Source of the DNA: Bradyrhizobium sp. CCBAU 51627
GTDB taxonomy: Bacteria; Pseudomonadota; Alphaproteobacteria; Rhizobiales; Xanthobacteraceae
Direction of reading: 5' to 3'
Length of the DNA stretch: 64,000 nt
Assembly: GCF_028128765.1 (NCBI RefSeq)
Contig: NZ_LBJG01000023.1
Coordinates: 124,001-188,000, forward strand
A program made the translations under genes and the position numbers. Below, one piece after another: positions 36,988 through 44,555 of the stretch; within the stretch, counting starts at the first letter, position 1, and the number at the start of each line of letters is the position of its first letter. A model generated the notes under the pieces. That model saw only the letters and a list, made by a program, of their open reading frames with translations, was not told the DNA's origin and made no database searches.

Positions 36988-37074
36988 ATCTCGTCCCGTT
37001 TCGGTCCCATTTCCGCACATACGCCTGGGAACTGGCACTTGTTACGCTCCATATAGAGAGTCGCAGCGGCGATG

Positions 37075-37797
37075 TCATCGCACCAGCAGGGTCACCACCA
37101 AAGGGACCAGGAATGACGTCACCAAAGCGTTCAGGCTCATGGCGATGCCGGAGAAGACGCCGGCGATTTCATCGACCTGAAACGCGCGGGCCGTGCCGAT
37201 ACCGTGCGCGGCAAGACCAGCCGCGAAACCGCGGGCGCGGAAATCGGTCACGCCGGTGCGGTTCATCAGCGGCGTGACGACGATCGCCCCCATAATACCG
37301 GTGAGGATGACCGCAACCGCTGTCAGCGACGGATCCGCATGCAGGGATTCGGCGATGCCCATGGCAACGCCGGCCGTGACCGATTTCGGCGCCAGCGCGA
37401 GCACCACGTCACGCGGGAGCCCGGCCAACTCCGCCAGCAGGACAACAGACACCACTGCCGTCACCGAACCCGCGGCCAGCGCCACCAGCATCGGCACAAT
37501 GGAGGAGACAACGCGCTTGCGGTTTTCATAAAGCGGCACGGCGAGCGCCACGGTGGCAGGCCCGAGCAGGAAGTGCACGAACTGCGCGCCGGCGAAGTAG
37601 GTGGTGTAGGACGTGCCTGTTACGAGCAGGAACGCGCCGATGATCCACATCGCATGCAGCACGGGATTGGCGAACGGATGCCGCCGCGTCGCCAGCGACA
37701 CCGCGTCCGTGGTCGCATAGACCAGCAGCGTCACCGTCAACCAGAGCAGCGGCGACTGCGAGAGATAGACCCAGAGCGAGAACGGATTGTCCTTCAT
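37075..37797 (-). CDS. lrgB: LrgB family protein
   Basis: A 240-residue protein with about seven hydrophobic helices and the family core LAPKSVTAGVAMGIAE and FAAGLAAHGIGTARAF. LrgB/CidB proteins pair with LrgA/CidA, thought to act as holin-like membrane proteins affecting murein hydrolase export, and in some organisms transport glycolate or pyruvate. The start overlaps the lrgA stop by 4 bp (ATGA). Assignment to a transport or lysis role cannot be made here. Confidence 0.93.
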   Translation of the reverse strand: MKDNPFSLWVYLSQSPLLWLTVTLLVYATTDAVSLATRRHPFANPVLHAMWIIGAFLLVTGTSYTTYFAGAQFVHFLLGPATVALAVPLYENRKRVVSSIVPMLVALAAGSVTAVVSVVLLAELAGLPRDVVLALAPKSVTAGVAMGIAESLHADPSLTAVAVILTGIMGAIVVTPLMNRTGVTDFRARGFAAGLAAHGIGTARAFQVDEIAGVFSGIAMSLNALVTSFLVPLVVTLLVR

Positions 37798-38177
37798 CTG
37801 AGGTCCTGCTGTTTCAACAGGCCACTGACCAGGCGGAAGGTCAGGACGGTGGCAAGCAAGGTGAGAACCACCGAGAGTGCCAGCACCAGGACAATGGCGA
37901 TGCCATGGGAGGCGAGCAGATCGAGCTTTTGCACCACGCCGACGCCGGCAGGCACGAACAGCAGCGAAAGATGAGCCAACAGGCCCTTGCTTGCGGACTC
38001 CACACCGTCATCGCGCAGCGGTCCGCGCGCGAGCGACGCAAAGCGATCGCGGGCCAGCAGCAGGATCAGGAGCAGCAGCAGGCCGAGCACGGGCCCTGGC
38101 AGCGGCAGGCCGAGACCGCGGACCACGGCCTCGCCGATCAATTGGCAGAGCAGGATAAGGCTGAGACTCGCAAGCAT
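37794..38177 (-). CDS. lrgA: CidA/LrgA family protein
   Basis: A 127-residue holin-like membrane protein with four helices and the family motif LPLPGPVLGLLLLLILL plus LLFVPAGVGVV. It is the first gene of the lrgAB pair. An upstream PaaI-type thioesterase gene ends 34 bp before its start, in the same direction, but has an unrelated function. A ribosome site is not obvious. Confidence 0.92.
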   Translation of the reverse strand: MLASLSLILLCQLIGEAVVRGLGLPLPGPVLGLLLLLILLLARDRFASLARGPLRDDGVESASKGLLAHLSLLFVPAGVGVVQKLDLLASHGIAIVLVLALSVVLTLLATVLTFRLVSGLLKQQDLR

Positions 38178-38211
38178 GGCGCATCAAGGGATGCGCCGCC
38201 GGGGTTGTCAA

Positions 38212-38694
38212 TCACCGCTCGGCGCGGAGGCCGCGCGGTTCGGGCGAAGCCGCGACGCGGGGCATCATCGCCATCAGCGTTCCGCTCATGGCGGCGATCA
38301 GCGTGGTCTTGCCTTCGTGCTCGGCAAACGCCCTGGCTTCGCAGAAGGTGAGCGTACGGCCGGGCTTGACCACCTCGGCCTTGAAAACGAAGCGCTCGCC
38401 GCGGGCGGGGGCGAGCAGCGTGGTCTTGAACTCGACGGTGAGAATATCGGCCTCGGACGGCATCAGCGTGAAGGCGGCGACGCCGCAGGCATTGTCGAGC
38501 CCCGCGGTGATGATGCCGGCGTGAATGAAACCGTTCTGCTGCGTAAAGGTCGGCGAATGCAGCATGGCCAGTTCGACCTCGCCCGGCGCCAGGCGGACGA
38601 TCACGATGCCGAGCGTACGCATCGCCGGCTGGCCCTCGAACATGGCGATGGCCGCCGCACGGTAGCCCGGATTTTTCGGCTCGAACGCCGCCAT
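38212..38694 (-). CDS. PaaI-type hotdog thioesterase
   Basis: A 160-residue protein. The hotdog signature is FTQQNGFIHAGIITAGLDNACG, with the catalytic Asp in the helix and the HAG loop. It hydrolyses acyl- or aryl-CoA, substrate unknown. The gene follows the second thioesterase (38698) with only 3 bp between stop and start, so they form an operon. The TetR regulator at 39230 probably controls both. Ends 34 bp before lrgA. Confidence 0.9.
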   Translation of the reverse strand: MAAFEPKNPGYRAAAIAMFEGQPAMRTLGIVIVRLAPGEVELAMLHSPTFTQQNGFIHAGIITAGLDNACGVAAFTLMPSEADILTVEFKTTLLAPARGERFVFKAEVVKPGRTLTFCEARAFAEHEGKTTLIAAMSGTLMAMMPRVAASPEPRGLRAER

Positions 38695-38697
38695 GGC

Positions 38698-39132
38698 TCA
38701 GGCCTGCGCCGGTTCGACAAGATGGCGCAACGCGATCTCGCGAATGGCGTCGGTGAAGAGCGCAGATTTTCGGAGGCTGCGGTCCATATGCACGGCCGTG
38801 ATGTCACAGAACGCAGCCATTTCGCCCGACTCGGCGTTCGTCATGTCGTGCCGGAAGCGGATCGATTTGCCGCGAAGCTCGAGCAGGTGACTGCGGACTT
38901 CGATGATATCGCCGGCGAGCAGTTCGCGTCTGTAGGTGATATTCTGCTGCACCGCCGCCATGCCGCGGCCGGAGGCGCGCAGATAGCTCGGCGTCAGCCC
39001 AAGCCGGGCGAACAGATTCCAGTTGGCCTCGTCGAATTTGCCGACATACCACATGATGTTCATGTGACCGACATGATCGCACTGCCATGGATAGACCGTG
39101 CCGCGATAGGTCGCCTCGTGCTCCATCGTCAT
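38698..39132 (-). CDS. Acyl-CoA thioesterase (4HBT type)
   Basis: A 144-residue protein from the ATG at 39132, or 39126 (both in frame, MTMEHEA). The hotdog signature is VYPWQCDHVGHMNIMWYVGKFDEA, containing the catalytic Asp, and matches the 4-hydroxybenzoyl-CoA thioesterase-like group. It is divergent from the TetR gene, and two operator-like repeats lie between. Together with the PaaI-type gene downstream it forms a two-thioesterase operon. Confidence 0.9.
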   Translation of the reverse strand: MTMEHEATYRGTVYPWQCDHVGHMNIMWYVGKFDEANWNLFARLGLTPSYLRASGRGMAAVQQNITYRRELLAGDIIEVRSHLLELRGKSIRFRHDMTNAESGEMAAFCDITAVHMDRSLRKSALFTDAIREIALRHLVEPAQA

Positions 39133-39161
39133 TTCCTGCCCTGGCCCGTGTTCTTGGTCTT

Positions 39162-39177
39162 GATACGGTAGCGTATC
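39162..39177. promoter_or_regulatory. TetR-type operator, site 1
   Basis: GATACG-GTAG-CGTATC is a perfect inverted repeat 30 bp upstream of the thioesterase start. It is followed by a second, near-identical site with centre 35 bp away. Both lie between the divergent TetR and thioesterase genes, as expected for a regulator controlling both. Confidence 0.7.
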
Positions 39178-39196
39178 ATGAGGCAGGCGCGTTAGC

Positions 39197-39212
39197 AATA
39201 CGGCAGCGTATC
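39197..39212. promoter_or_regulatory. TetR-type operator, site 2
   Basis: AATACG-GCAG-CGTATC matches site 1 at all arm positions except the outer base. It lies 18 bp before the tetR start codon and would allow autoregulation. Confidence 0.65.
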
Positions 39213-39229
39213 AAGAGCGGGCTTCCTTC

Positions 39230-39778
39230 ATGAGTGACGGCAAGGGCGATGTCTGGGTCGAGGCTGGGTTTAGCGAGCTCGCCCGCGCAGGCGTCGAGGG
39301 CGTGCGGGTCGAAGTGCTCGCCAAGAATCTCGGCGTCACCAAGGGCGGGTTCTACCGCCGTTTCGCCGACCGCGCCGCGCTGCTCGAGGCCATGCTGGTG
39401 CGCTGGCGCGAGGGTCGCGCAGCGTCCATCGCGCAGCAGACCAGTCTCGACGGGCAAGAGCCCCGCGAGCGGCTGAGGGCGGTGATCCAGCTCTATTCCG
39501 AGCGGCTCAATCCGGAAGGCATGGCGATCGAGCTCGCGATCCGGCAATGGGCGCGCTCGGACGAAAACGCGGCAGCGGCGGTGGCCGGCGTGGATGCGGC
39601 ACGGCTCAAGCATGTGGCCGAGCTCTATCGCGCGACCGGCCTCGAGTCCGAAGAGGCCGAGGCGCAGGCCTTCCTGTTCTACTGCTTCATCTTCGGCCAG
39701 AGCCTTTTGTTCATCGAGCGGGGCCCGCGCAAGCGGTCGCAGCTCGTGGCGAAATCGGCCGAGAAGCTATTGGACTAA
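39230..39778 (+). CDS. TetR/AcrR family transcriptional regulator
   Basis: A 182-residue protein. The HTH is in residues about 10-55 (GFSELARAGVEGVRVEVLAK, LGVTKGGFYRRFADRAALLEAML), typical of TetR. The C-terminal ligand domain is helical with EERGP-like ERGPRKR near the end. It is divergent from the two thioesterases, with a pair of GATACG-N4-CGTATC sites between, so it probably represses both and itself, perhaps in response to an acyl-CoA. Confidence 0.92.
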   Translation: MSDGKGDVWVEAGFSELARAGVEGVRVEVLAKNLGVTKGGFYRRFADRAALLEAMLVRWREGRAASIAQQTSLDGQEPRERLRAVIQLYSERLNPEGMAIELAIRQWARSDENAAAAVAGVDAARLKHVAELYRATGLESEEAEAQAFLFYCFIFGQSLLFIERGPRKRSQLVAKSAEKLLD

Positions 39779-39783
39779 GCAAA

Positions 39784-39808
39784 ATGGCCGGAGCTTTGCT
39801 CCGGCCAT
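39784..39808. terminator. Hairpin terminator between convergent genes
   Basis: ATGGCCGGAGC-TTT-GCTCCGGCCAT is a perfect 11-bp stem just after the tetR stop codon and before the end of the opposite gene. No long T tract, but the stem is strong in both directions. Confidence 0.65.
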
Positions 39809-39824
39809 CGCGTCTGTTGGAAGC

Positions 39825-40322
39825 TCAGGCAGCGCCCTTCAGCTTCTTGTTGCACTCGCTGTAATAGCCGCCGCCCTTCTGGATCCACTTCATGCCGCCA
39901 TTGCCATTGGTAGCCTTGTTGGCGTTGTACTGATCGACGCAGGTATGGAGGCGAGCCTTGCCGGCGGTCTCCTTGGCATATTTCGGATCGACCGCGTTCG
40001 GGAAGATCGCAGGGCCCGAAGGCAGGGTCGGCGCCGGAGCTGCGGCAGGAGCAGCCTCCTTCTTCGCCTGCTTCGGCTCGGCAGCGGGCGGCGGCGCAGC
40101 CGGTGCCGCGGCAGTAGGCGCGGCCGCCGGCGTCGCATCCGCCCCGCACTGGGCCTTGCGGAAGTCGTTCCACTTCATGGTGCCGAGCGAGCCGTCCTTC
40201 TTGGCGGCCTGGTATTTCGCGCTGCACTCCTGCGTGGTCAGCGCCTGCGCCGGCGCACTCGCGATCAGCGCGGCAACGCCCGATGCTGCAATCGCACACA
40301 ACAATTTCGCTTGAATGGTCAT
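39825..40322 (-). CDS. Exported protein with a duplicated Cys-GMKW-Cys module, function unknown
   Basis: A 165-residue protein with a signal peptide ending near ASAPAQA (residue 27). It has two similar modules: residues about 31-59 (CSAKYQAAKKDGSLGTMKW, then Cys59) and about 124-161 (CVDQYNANKATNGNGGMKW, then Cys157). Each has a first Cys, a Lys/Asn-rich stretch, the MKW core and a second Cys, suggesting one disulfide each. They are joined by an Ala/Pro-rich linker. I do not recognise a named family. It is divergent from the psiF-like gene at 40514. Confidence 0.8.
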   Translation of the reverse strand: MTIQAKLLCAIAASGVAALIASAPAQALTTQECSAKYQAAKKDGSLGTMKWNDFRKAQCGADATPAAAPTAAAPAAPPPAAEPKQAKKEAAPAAAPAPTLPSGPAIFPNAVDPKYAKETAGKARLHTCVDQYNANKATNGNGGMKWIQKGGGYYSECNKKLKGAA

Positions 40323-40513
40323 CCTTGGTCTCCCTCAGGCAGACAAAAACGGGATTACTATCCTAACGGGTCCCGCACTTCCGACAAGGAAGCGATGGCA
40401 ATCGACGCCAAAATATAGTGATGCCGCCGTTGAGATTATTCATGTCGCGTTCAGCAATACGGGCCGACGGTCGCGTCCTCCGCAATTCTCCCAAGAAGGA
40501 AGAGTGCAACATC

Positions 40514-40780
40514 ATGACCCTCGCCTCCCGCCTCGCCGTCGTCGCCATTGCCTCCCTGTTCGCCACCGGCACCGCCTTCGCACAGACCGCAGCGCCGGCG
40601 GCCAAGACCGATGCCACCACCACCGAGAAGAAGGCGCCGAAGGAGCGCTCGGCCGAATCGCTCGAATGCTCCAAGCAGGCGGATGCCAAGGGCCTGCACG
40701 GCAAGGAGCGCAAGAAATTCCGCTCCGAGTGCATCAAGAGCGCCAAGGCCGGCACTGCTCCCGCCGCCGACAAGAAGTAA
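40514..40780 (+). CDS. PsiF family protein
   Basis: An 88-residue exported protein from the ATG at 40514 with signal peptide ending at AFAQ. The mature part is Ala/Lys/Thr-rich and then has one PsiF repeat: ESLECSKQADAKGLHGKERKKF followed by SECIK, with two Cys. E. coli PsiF is induced by phosphate starvation; its function is unknown. Divergent from the duplicated-module protein, which shares its exported, Cys-containing character. A ribosome site (AAGGAAG) is 14 bp upstream. Confidence 0.82.
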   Translation: MTLASRLAVVAIASLFATGTAFAQTAAPAAKTDATTTEKKAPKERSAESLECSKQADAKGLHGKERKKFRSECIKSAKAGTAPAADKK

Positions 40781-40880
40781 ATCCGTCACAATTCACCGCC
40801 GGCCTTCGGTGAGGGGCGCACGCATTGCGGCATGACGAGCCTGCAATTGTGCACCTCTCGCCGATTTGCGATAAGGCGGC

Positions 40881-41966
40881 GTGAAGCAAATCACCGCCTC
40901 CCCGCCGTTCGAATGGCCGAGCCGTGCCAAGGTCTTGAGGACCGCCGAAACGCTAGTTGTCGGCGCGGCGGGCGGTCTCGTCTTCCTTGTCGCAGGCCTG
41001 CCGGGCGGACTGATCTCGGGATCGATGATCGCGGTCGGCATCGCCGCGATTGCCGGACGCCAGCTTGCCATCCCGCCGCTCCTGACCCAGACCGTGCTGG
41101 TGCTGCTCGGGATTTCGCTGGGCTCCGTCGTTTCACGCCATCTGATCCAGCAAGTCAGCGCCTATCCGCTGACCATCGGCCTGTTGGCGCTCGCCACCTT
41201 CTGCTCGACCTTCGGTTCGAGCTATTACCTTCAGCGCGTCCACGGCTGGGACCGCACCTCGGCGTTCCTCGCCGGCAGTCCCGGCGCGCTGTCGCAGATC
41301 ACGATTCTGGCGGTCGAGCGCGGCGCCGACCTGCCTGGAATCGCAGTGGTGCAGACCATGCGCGTGATCATCCTGACCGCAGCCCTGCCGATGGTGCTGG
41401 CGATCGCGGGCGTTGCCCCTTCCGTCGCGCCGTCGCTCACGACAACGATCGCCTCGCCGCTCGATCTTCTCGAACTGGTCGCAGCTTCCCTCGCGACATC
41501 GCTCGTGCTGCGGCTGATCAGGTTTCCGGCGAGCTGGATGTTCGGCGCGATGATTGCCTCCAGCGTGCTGCACGGCGCGGGCTGGGTTGAAGGTGGCCTG
41601 CCGAACTGGGTGCGCGGCGTCTCGCTGGTCGGCATCGGTGCCCTGATCGGCAGCCGCTTTGCCCGGATGCGGATCAAGACGCTGACCGGTCACATCAACG
41701 CGGCGCTGGGATCGTTTGCCGTCGCCATCGCCGTCTCTGCCATCTTCGTTGGCATCGTCGCGCTCACGACTCAGGTGAAATTCTCCGACGTGGTCGTTGC
41801 GTTCGCGCCCGGCGCGATGGACGCGATGCTGGCGCTGGCGCTCACGCTTCACATCGACCCGATCTTCGTCGGCGCCCATCACCTCTCACGTTTCGTGTTC
41901 GTGACGATCGCGACGCCGGGCATCGTGCACCTCTTCGGCCGCACGCAGGACGACGTGGACGATTAG
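40881..41966 (+). CDS. AbrB family membrane protein
   Basis: A 361-residue protein from a GTG at 40881. It has about ten hydrophobic helices arranged as two similar halves (AbrB_dup): VFLVAGLPGGLISGSMIAVG at the start of the first and FPASWMFGAMIASSVLHGAG for the second. Family members are sometimes called ammonia monooxygenase or AbrB regulators, both misleading; they are membrane proteins of uncertain transport role. The 3' end overlaps the opposite PNPOx-like gene by 4 bp. Confidence 0.9.
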   Translation: MKQITASPPFEWPSRAKVLRTAETLVVGAAGGLVFLVAGLPGGLISGSMIAVGIAAIAGRQLAIPPLLTQTVLVLLGISLGSVVSRHLIQQVSAYPLTIGLLALATFCSTFGSSYYLQRVHGWDRTSAFLAGSPGALSQITILAVERGADLPGIAVVQTMRVIILTAALPMVLAIAGVAPSVAPSLTTTIASPLDLLELVAASLATSLVLRLIRFPASWMFGAMIASSVLHGAGWVEGGLPNWVRGVSLVGIGALIGSRFARMRIKTLTGHINAALGSFAVAIAVSAIFVGIVALTTQVKFSDVVVAFAPGAMDAMLALALTLHIDPIFVGAHHLSRFVFVTIATPGIVHLFGRTQDDVDD

Positions 41967-42586
41967 CCTGCGGTTGTCCGTCCTTTCAGCGCCGCCACCT
42001 CCGCCTCAAGCTCCGCTATCCGCTGGTCTCTTGCCGCTAAGGCCGCCGCAACATCCGGGGCGTCGAACTTCTGCGGAATGTGCTGCGGGCAGTTGGTGTC
42101 CCAGGCAGCGATCTTGAACAGAATCACCTGCTCTGGGCGCGCGCGATAGCCTTTTGGCATCAGCGCCTCCGTCAGCGTATCGTCGTCCTCCACCACGCGA
42201 GCTTCGCCCCAGATCTTCACGCGTCGGCGGTGGACGTAGTCCATCACGAAGATGTAGGCCTTGGGGTTCTCGGAGAGATTGCCCTGGGTCAAGTATTGCT
42301 GGTTGCCGGCATAGTCGGCGAAGGCGAGCGTCTGCTTGTCGAGCACCTTCAGAAACCCCTTCGGGCCACCGCGGTGCTGGATGTAGGGCTGGCCGTCGGC
42401 GGACGCCGTGGCGAAATAGAAGCTGTTGGCATCGGCGAGGAAGGCCTCCAGGTTCTCGTCGACCTCGGTGCGCCAGCCGCGCTGCTCGGCGCGAGCATAG
42501 GCCTCGCGTGACCCCTTGCGCGCCTGGATGGCCTTCACAGCGGGGGTGAAGGCCACGTCGCTGGCATAGGTCTGAACACCGGTCAT
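41963..42586 (-). CDS. Pyridoxamine 5'-phosphate oxidase family protein
   Basis: A 207-residue protein from the ATG at 42586 with AGGAGA upstream. The split-barrel flavin domain is seen in SFYFATASADGQPYIQHRGGPKGF and LTQGNLSENPKAYIFVMDY, then RVKIWGEARVVEDDD. A Glu/Ala-rich helix at the end (AALAARDQRIAELEAEVAAL) may be a coiled coil. Members bind FMN and oxidise or reduce small substrates; the true pyridoxine step is not implied. Divergent from LysR, probably its target. Confidence 0.9.
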   Translation of the reverse strand: MTGVQTYASDVAFTPAVKAIQARKGSREAYARAEQRGWRTEVDENLEAFLADANSFYFATASADGQPYIQHRGGPKGFLKVLDKQTLAFADYAGNQQYLTQGNLSENPKAYIFVMDYVHRRRVKIWGEARVVEDDDTLTEALMPKGYRARPEQVILFKIAAWDTNCPQHIPQKFDAPDVAAALAARDQRIAELEAEVAALKGRTTAG

Positions 42587-42674
42587 CGGATTGTCTCCTG
42601 AAAACTTCCGGCGCATCGCTGCGTCTTTCGGCCGTCAAGTTGGGGCCTTTCGGCGTTCAAAACAATCAGATCGC

Positions 42675-42703
42675 TTGACACTTCATCGTTGCGTCTTATG
42701 CAA
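42675..42703 (+). promoter_or_regulatory. LysR gene promoter with LysR-type T-N11-A box
   Basis: TTGACA at 42675-42680 is followed after 16 bp by TATGCA, a possible -10. The inverted repeat TTGC-N7-GCAA (42689-42703) contains the T-N11-A pattern of LysR sites and overlaps the proposed -10. The start codon is only 8 bp beyond the -10 and lacks a ribosome site, so the transcript may be nearly leaderless. Confidence 0.5.
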
Positions 42704-42710
42704 TAATACC

Positions 42711-43595
42711 ATGGACCGCCTTGAAGCCATGCACGTCTTCGTCACCGTCGCCGATCTCCGCGGCTTTGCGCCGGCAGCGCGAAGACTGCAGCTGTCCCCA
42801 TCGGCGGTGACCCGGCTGATCGCGGCCCTGGAGGAGCATCTCGGTGCGCGGCTGCTGCAACGAACCACCCGGCAGGTGAGATTGACTGACGTCGGCGCGC
42901 GCTATCTCGAACGCGCACGGCGGATCCTCGCCGACGTCGAGGAGGCCGACGGCTCGGCACGGGAGGAGCGCAACCGGCCAAGCGGACGGCTGGTGGTATC
43001 TGCTCCGGTCGGCTTCGGCCGGCTGCATGTCAGCCCGGTCATGACCGATTATCTCAAGCGCTATCCCGAGGTTGCCTGCGAACTGAGGCTATCGGACCAC
43101 CTCGTCAATCTGGTGGAAGACGCCGTCGATGCCGCCGTCCGCATCGGCCACCTCGCCGATTCCTCGCTCGTCGCGCGACATGTCGGCGAGATGCGGCGGA
43201 TCACGGTGGCTGCGCCCGGTTATCTCAAGCGCCATGGCGAGCCAAGGGCGCCCGGGGCACTGCACGAGCACCAGACAATCCAGTTTGGCCCGTCGGCGAG
43301 CTGGCGTTTCGTACAGGACGGCCGCGACATCGAGGTAACCCCGTCGCCGCGCTTTACCAGCAACAGCGCCGACGCCGCCCTGCAATATGCCGAGGCCGGC
43401 GGCGGCATCACGCGCGTGCTGGCCTACCAGGCCGCCGAAGGCCTGAAGCGCGGGCGGCTGAAAATCCTGCTGGCGAAATACGAGCACCCGACGCTGCCGA
43501 TCCACATCGTCTATCCGACGTCGCGTTTGCTCTCGGCCAAGGTGCGCGCGTTCATCGACCTCGTGGTCGAAACGGCAGATTGGAAGTTCGGATAA
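42711..43595 (+). CDS. LysR family transcriptional regulator
   Basis: A 294-residue protein from the ATG at 42711. The winged HTH covers residues 1-62 (MDRLEAMHVFVTVADLRGFA, SPSAVTRLIAALEEHLGARL), then the linker helix and substrate-binding domain (about 90-294). The starting Met is preferred over an upstream frame because it gives the exact family N-terminus. It is divergent from the PNPOx-like gene, which it probably regulates along with itself. Downstream a PaaI-type gene converges 3 bp away. Confidence 0.94.
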   Translation: MDRLEAMHVFVTVADLRGFAPAARRLQLSPSAVTRLIAALEEHLGARLLQRTTRQVRLTDVGARYLERARRILADVEEADGSAREERNRPSGRLVVSAPVGFGRLHVSPVMTDYLKRYPEVACELRLSDHLVNLVEDAVDAAVRIGHLADSSLVARHVGEMRRITVAAPGYLKRHGEPRAPGALHEHQTIQFGPSASWRFVQDGRDIEVTPSPRFTSNSADAALQYAEAGGGITRVLAYQAAEGLKRGRLKILLAKYEHPTLPIHIVYPTSRLLSAKVRAFIDLVVETADWKFG

Positions 43596-43598
43596 GGG

Positions 43599-44018
43599 TC
43601 AGCCTTTCTTCGGCACGACGCGAAACGTGCCGCTGGCCCGCGCAATCACGGCCCCGTCGGCCTTGATCAGGCTCTGCGCGAAGCAGATCGTCTTGCCGGT
43701 CTTGATCACGTCGCTCTCGATCGAGCACCAATGGCCGATCTCGGCGGAGCCGACGAAGTCGATCGAGAGCGAGACCGTCACGAACGAGGTGCTCCAGTTC
43801 GTCGCTTGCGCGCAGCTATAGCCCATCGCGTTGTCGGCGAGCGCGGCGATCAGGCCGCCATGGATCAGGCCGCGGCCGTTGGTGTGCGGCCGTGCCAGCC
43901 GCAGACCGACGATGACGGCCCTTTCGGTTTTCTTTGCGTAGAGCGGCTCCCAGGGTTCGGTGAGCGGGCTCTTGCGGGACAACGGCTCGAAGCCTTCGGG
44001 AATGTCGGCGCTGGTCAT
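43599..44018 (-). CDS. PaaI-type hotdog thioesterase
   Basis: A 139-residue protein. Hotdog features are HTNGRGLIHGGLIAALADNAMGY, with the HGG loop and Asp, and a later SLSIDFVGSAEIG and SGTFRVV end. It is likely an acyl-CoA thioesterase of unknown substrate. It is convergent with lysR (stop codons 3 bp apart) and on its other side faces the 537-bp region before the TRAP operon. The ATG at 44018 has no strong ribosome site. Confidence 0.88.
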   Translation of the reverse strand: MTSADIPEGFEPLSRKSPLTEPWEPLYAKKTERAVIVGLRLARPHTNGRGLIHGGLIAALADNAMGYSCAQATNWSTSFVTVSLSIDFVGSAEIGHWCSIESDVIKTGKTICFAQSLIKADGAVIARASGTFRVVPKKG

Positions 44019-44265
44019 GCGTGTCTCACGTCCGTTGCAATGATCATTGCCATTGAATGCGATCGACGTGACGGACGCATCAATTACAAAGTTTTAAACG
44101 GGTTTTGCGCGGGTGTTTGAAGCGCGCAAGCCGGTGATGACGCACGAATCCTGTAGAGTGAAAAAGGCGCATCGCGCGGTGCTCCCCATCGCGCGGCGAC
44201 TACGGAATTTCGTGGACACGCTACGCTTTGTCCGGCTTACGACCTCCAAAAAAGCTGCCCAAGCA

Positions 44266-44309
44266 GCAATCCTGCCGGTCCGGCCCAGGATTGCGGCTAT
44301 TGTCCGCAA
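44266..44309. promoter_or_regulatory. Two overlapping, mutually exclusive stem-loops
   Basis: GCAATCCTG pairs with CAGGATTGC (44266-44294), and TTGCGG (44291-44296) pairs with CCGCAA (44304-44309). The TTGC segment at 44291-44294 is common to both, so only one stem can form at a time. A GCAAT occurs in the first and last arms. This could be an attenuator, a small RNA or chance. Confidence 0.4.
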
Positions 44310-44375
44310 TACTTGCTCCGCCCGATCCTGTAGGCTTTCGTACGGTTCGCTTGTCGCAGTTATCGGCGCGCGATA

Positions 44376-44390
44376 ATTATAACATATAAC
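44376..44390. promoter_or_regulatory. ATTAT-N5-ATAAC operator-like repeat before the TRAP operon
   Basis: ATTATAACATATAAC has the same half-site spacing as GTTAT-N5-ATAAC at 48255-48269 and agrees at 11 of 15 positions. It lies about 165 bp before the transporter gene. Confidence 0.5.
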
Positions 44391-44491
44391 GGTTTGAAAG
44401 GGGGGCTGGTCGCCGGACAGCGACAAACCCACGCAACATCGCTGACGTAGTTGACGGACCAGTTCCGGCTTGAACGCGCCGGCTAAATAGA

Positions 44492-44501
44492 TAACATGTT
44501 A
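44492..44501. promoter_or_regulatory. TAACATGTTA palindrome before the TRAP operon
   Basis: A perfect 10-bp palindrome 54 bp before the binding-protein start. It shares the AACAT/TAAC composition of the neighbouring operator-like sites but has different spacing, so a common regulator is only possible. Confidence 0.35.
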
Positions 44502-44555
44502 ATTAACGAGACCGGGCCATCGAAGCCCGCCGTCACAAAGAGGGAGAGACGTGTG

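Larger units (their letters stand above)
44019..44555. other. Gene-free stretch of 537 bp upstream of the TRAP operon
   Basis: No convincing gene. Short frames on both strands lack ribosome sites. It holds two overlapping inverted repeats (44266-44309), an ATAAC-type inverted repeat (44376-44390) and a TAACATGTTA palindrome (44492-44501). The region is more AT-rich than its surroundings and most likely carries the operon promoter and its control sites, or a small RNA. Confidence 0.6.

Noticed and set aside
37075..38177. lrgAB considered as a toxin or lysis cassette of a prophage
   Set aside because: No phage genes are near; the pair is a normal chromosomal operon in many bacteria.
44113..44376. 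Possible small gene in the region before the TRAP operon
   Set aside because: No ribosome site, basic composition with no pattern, and it covers inverted repeats better explained as regulatory DNA.
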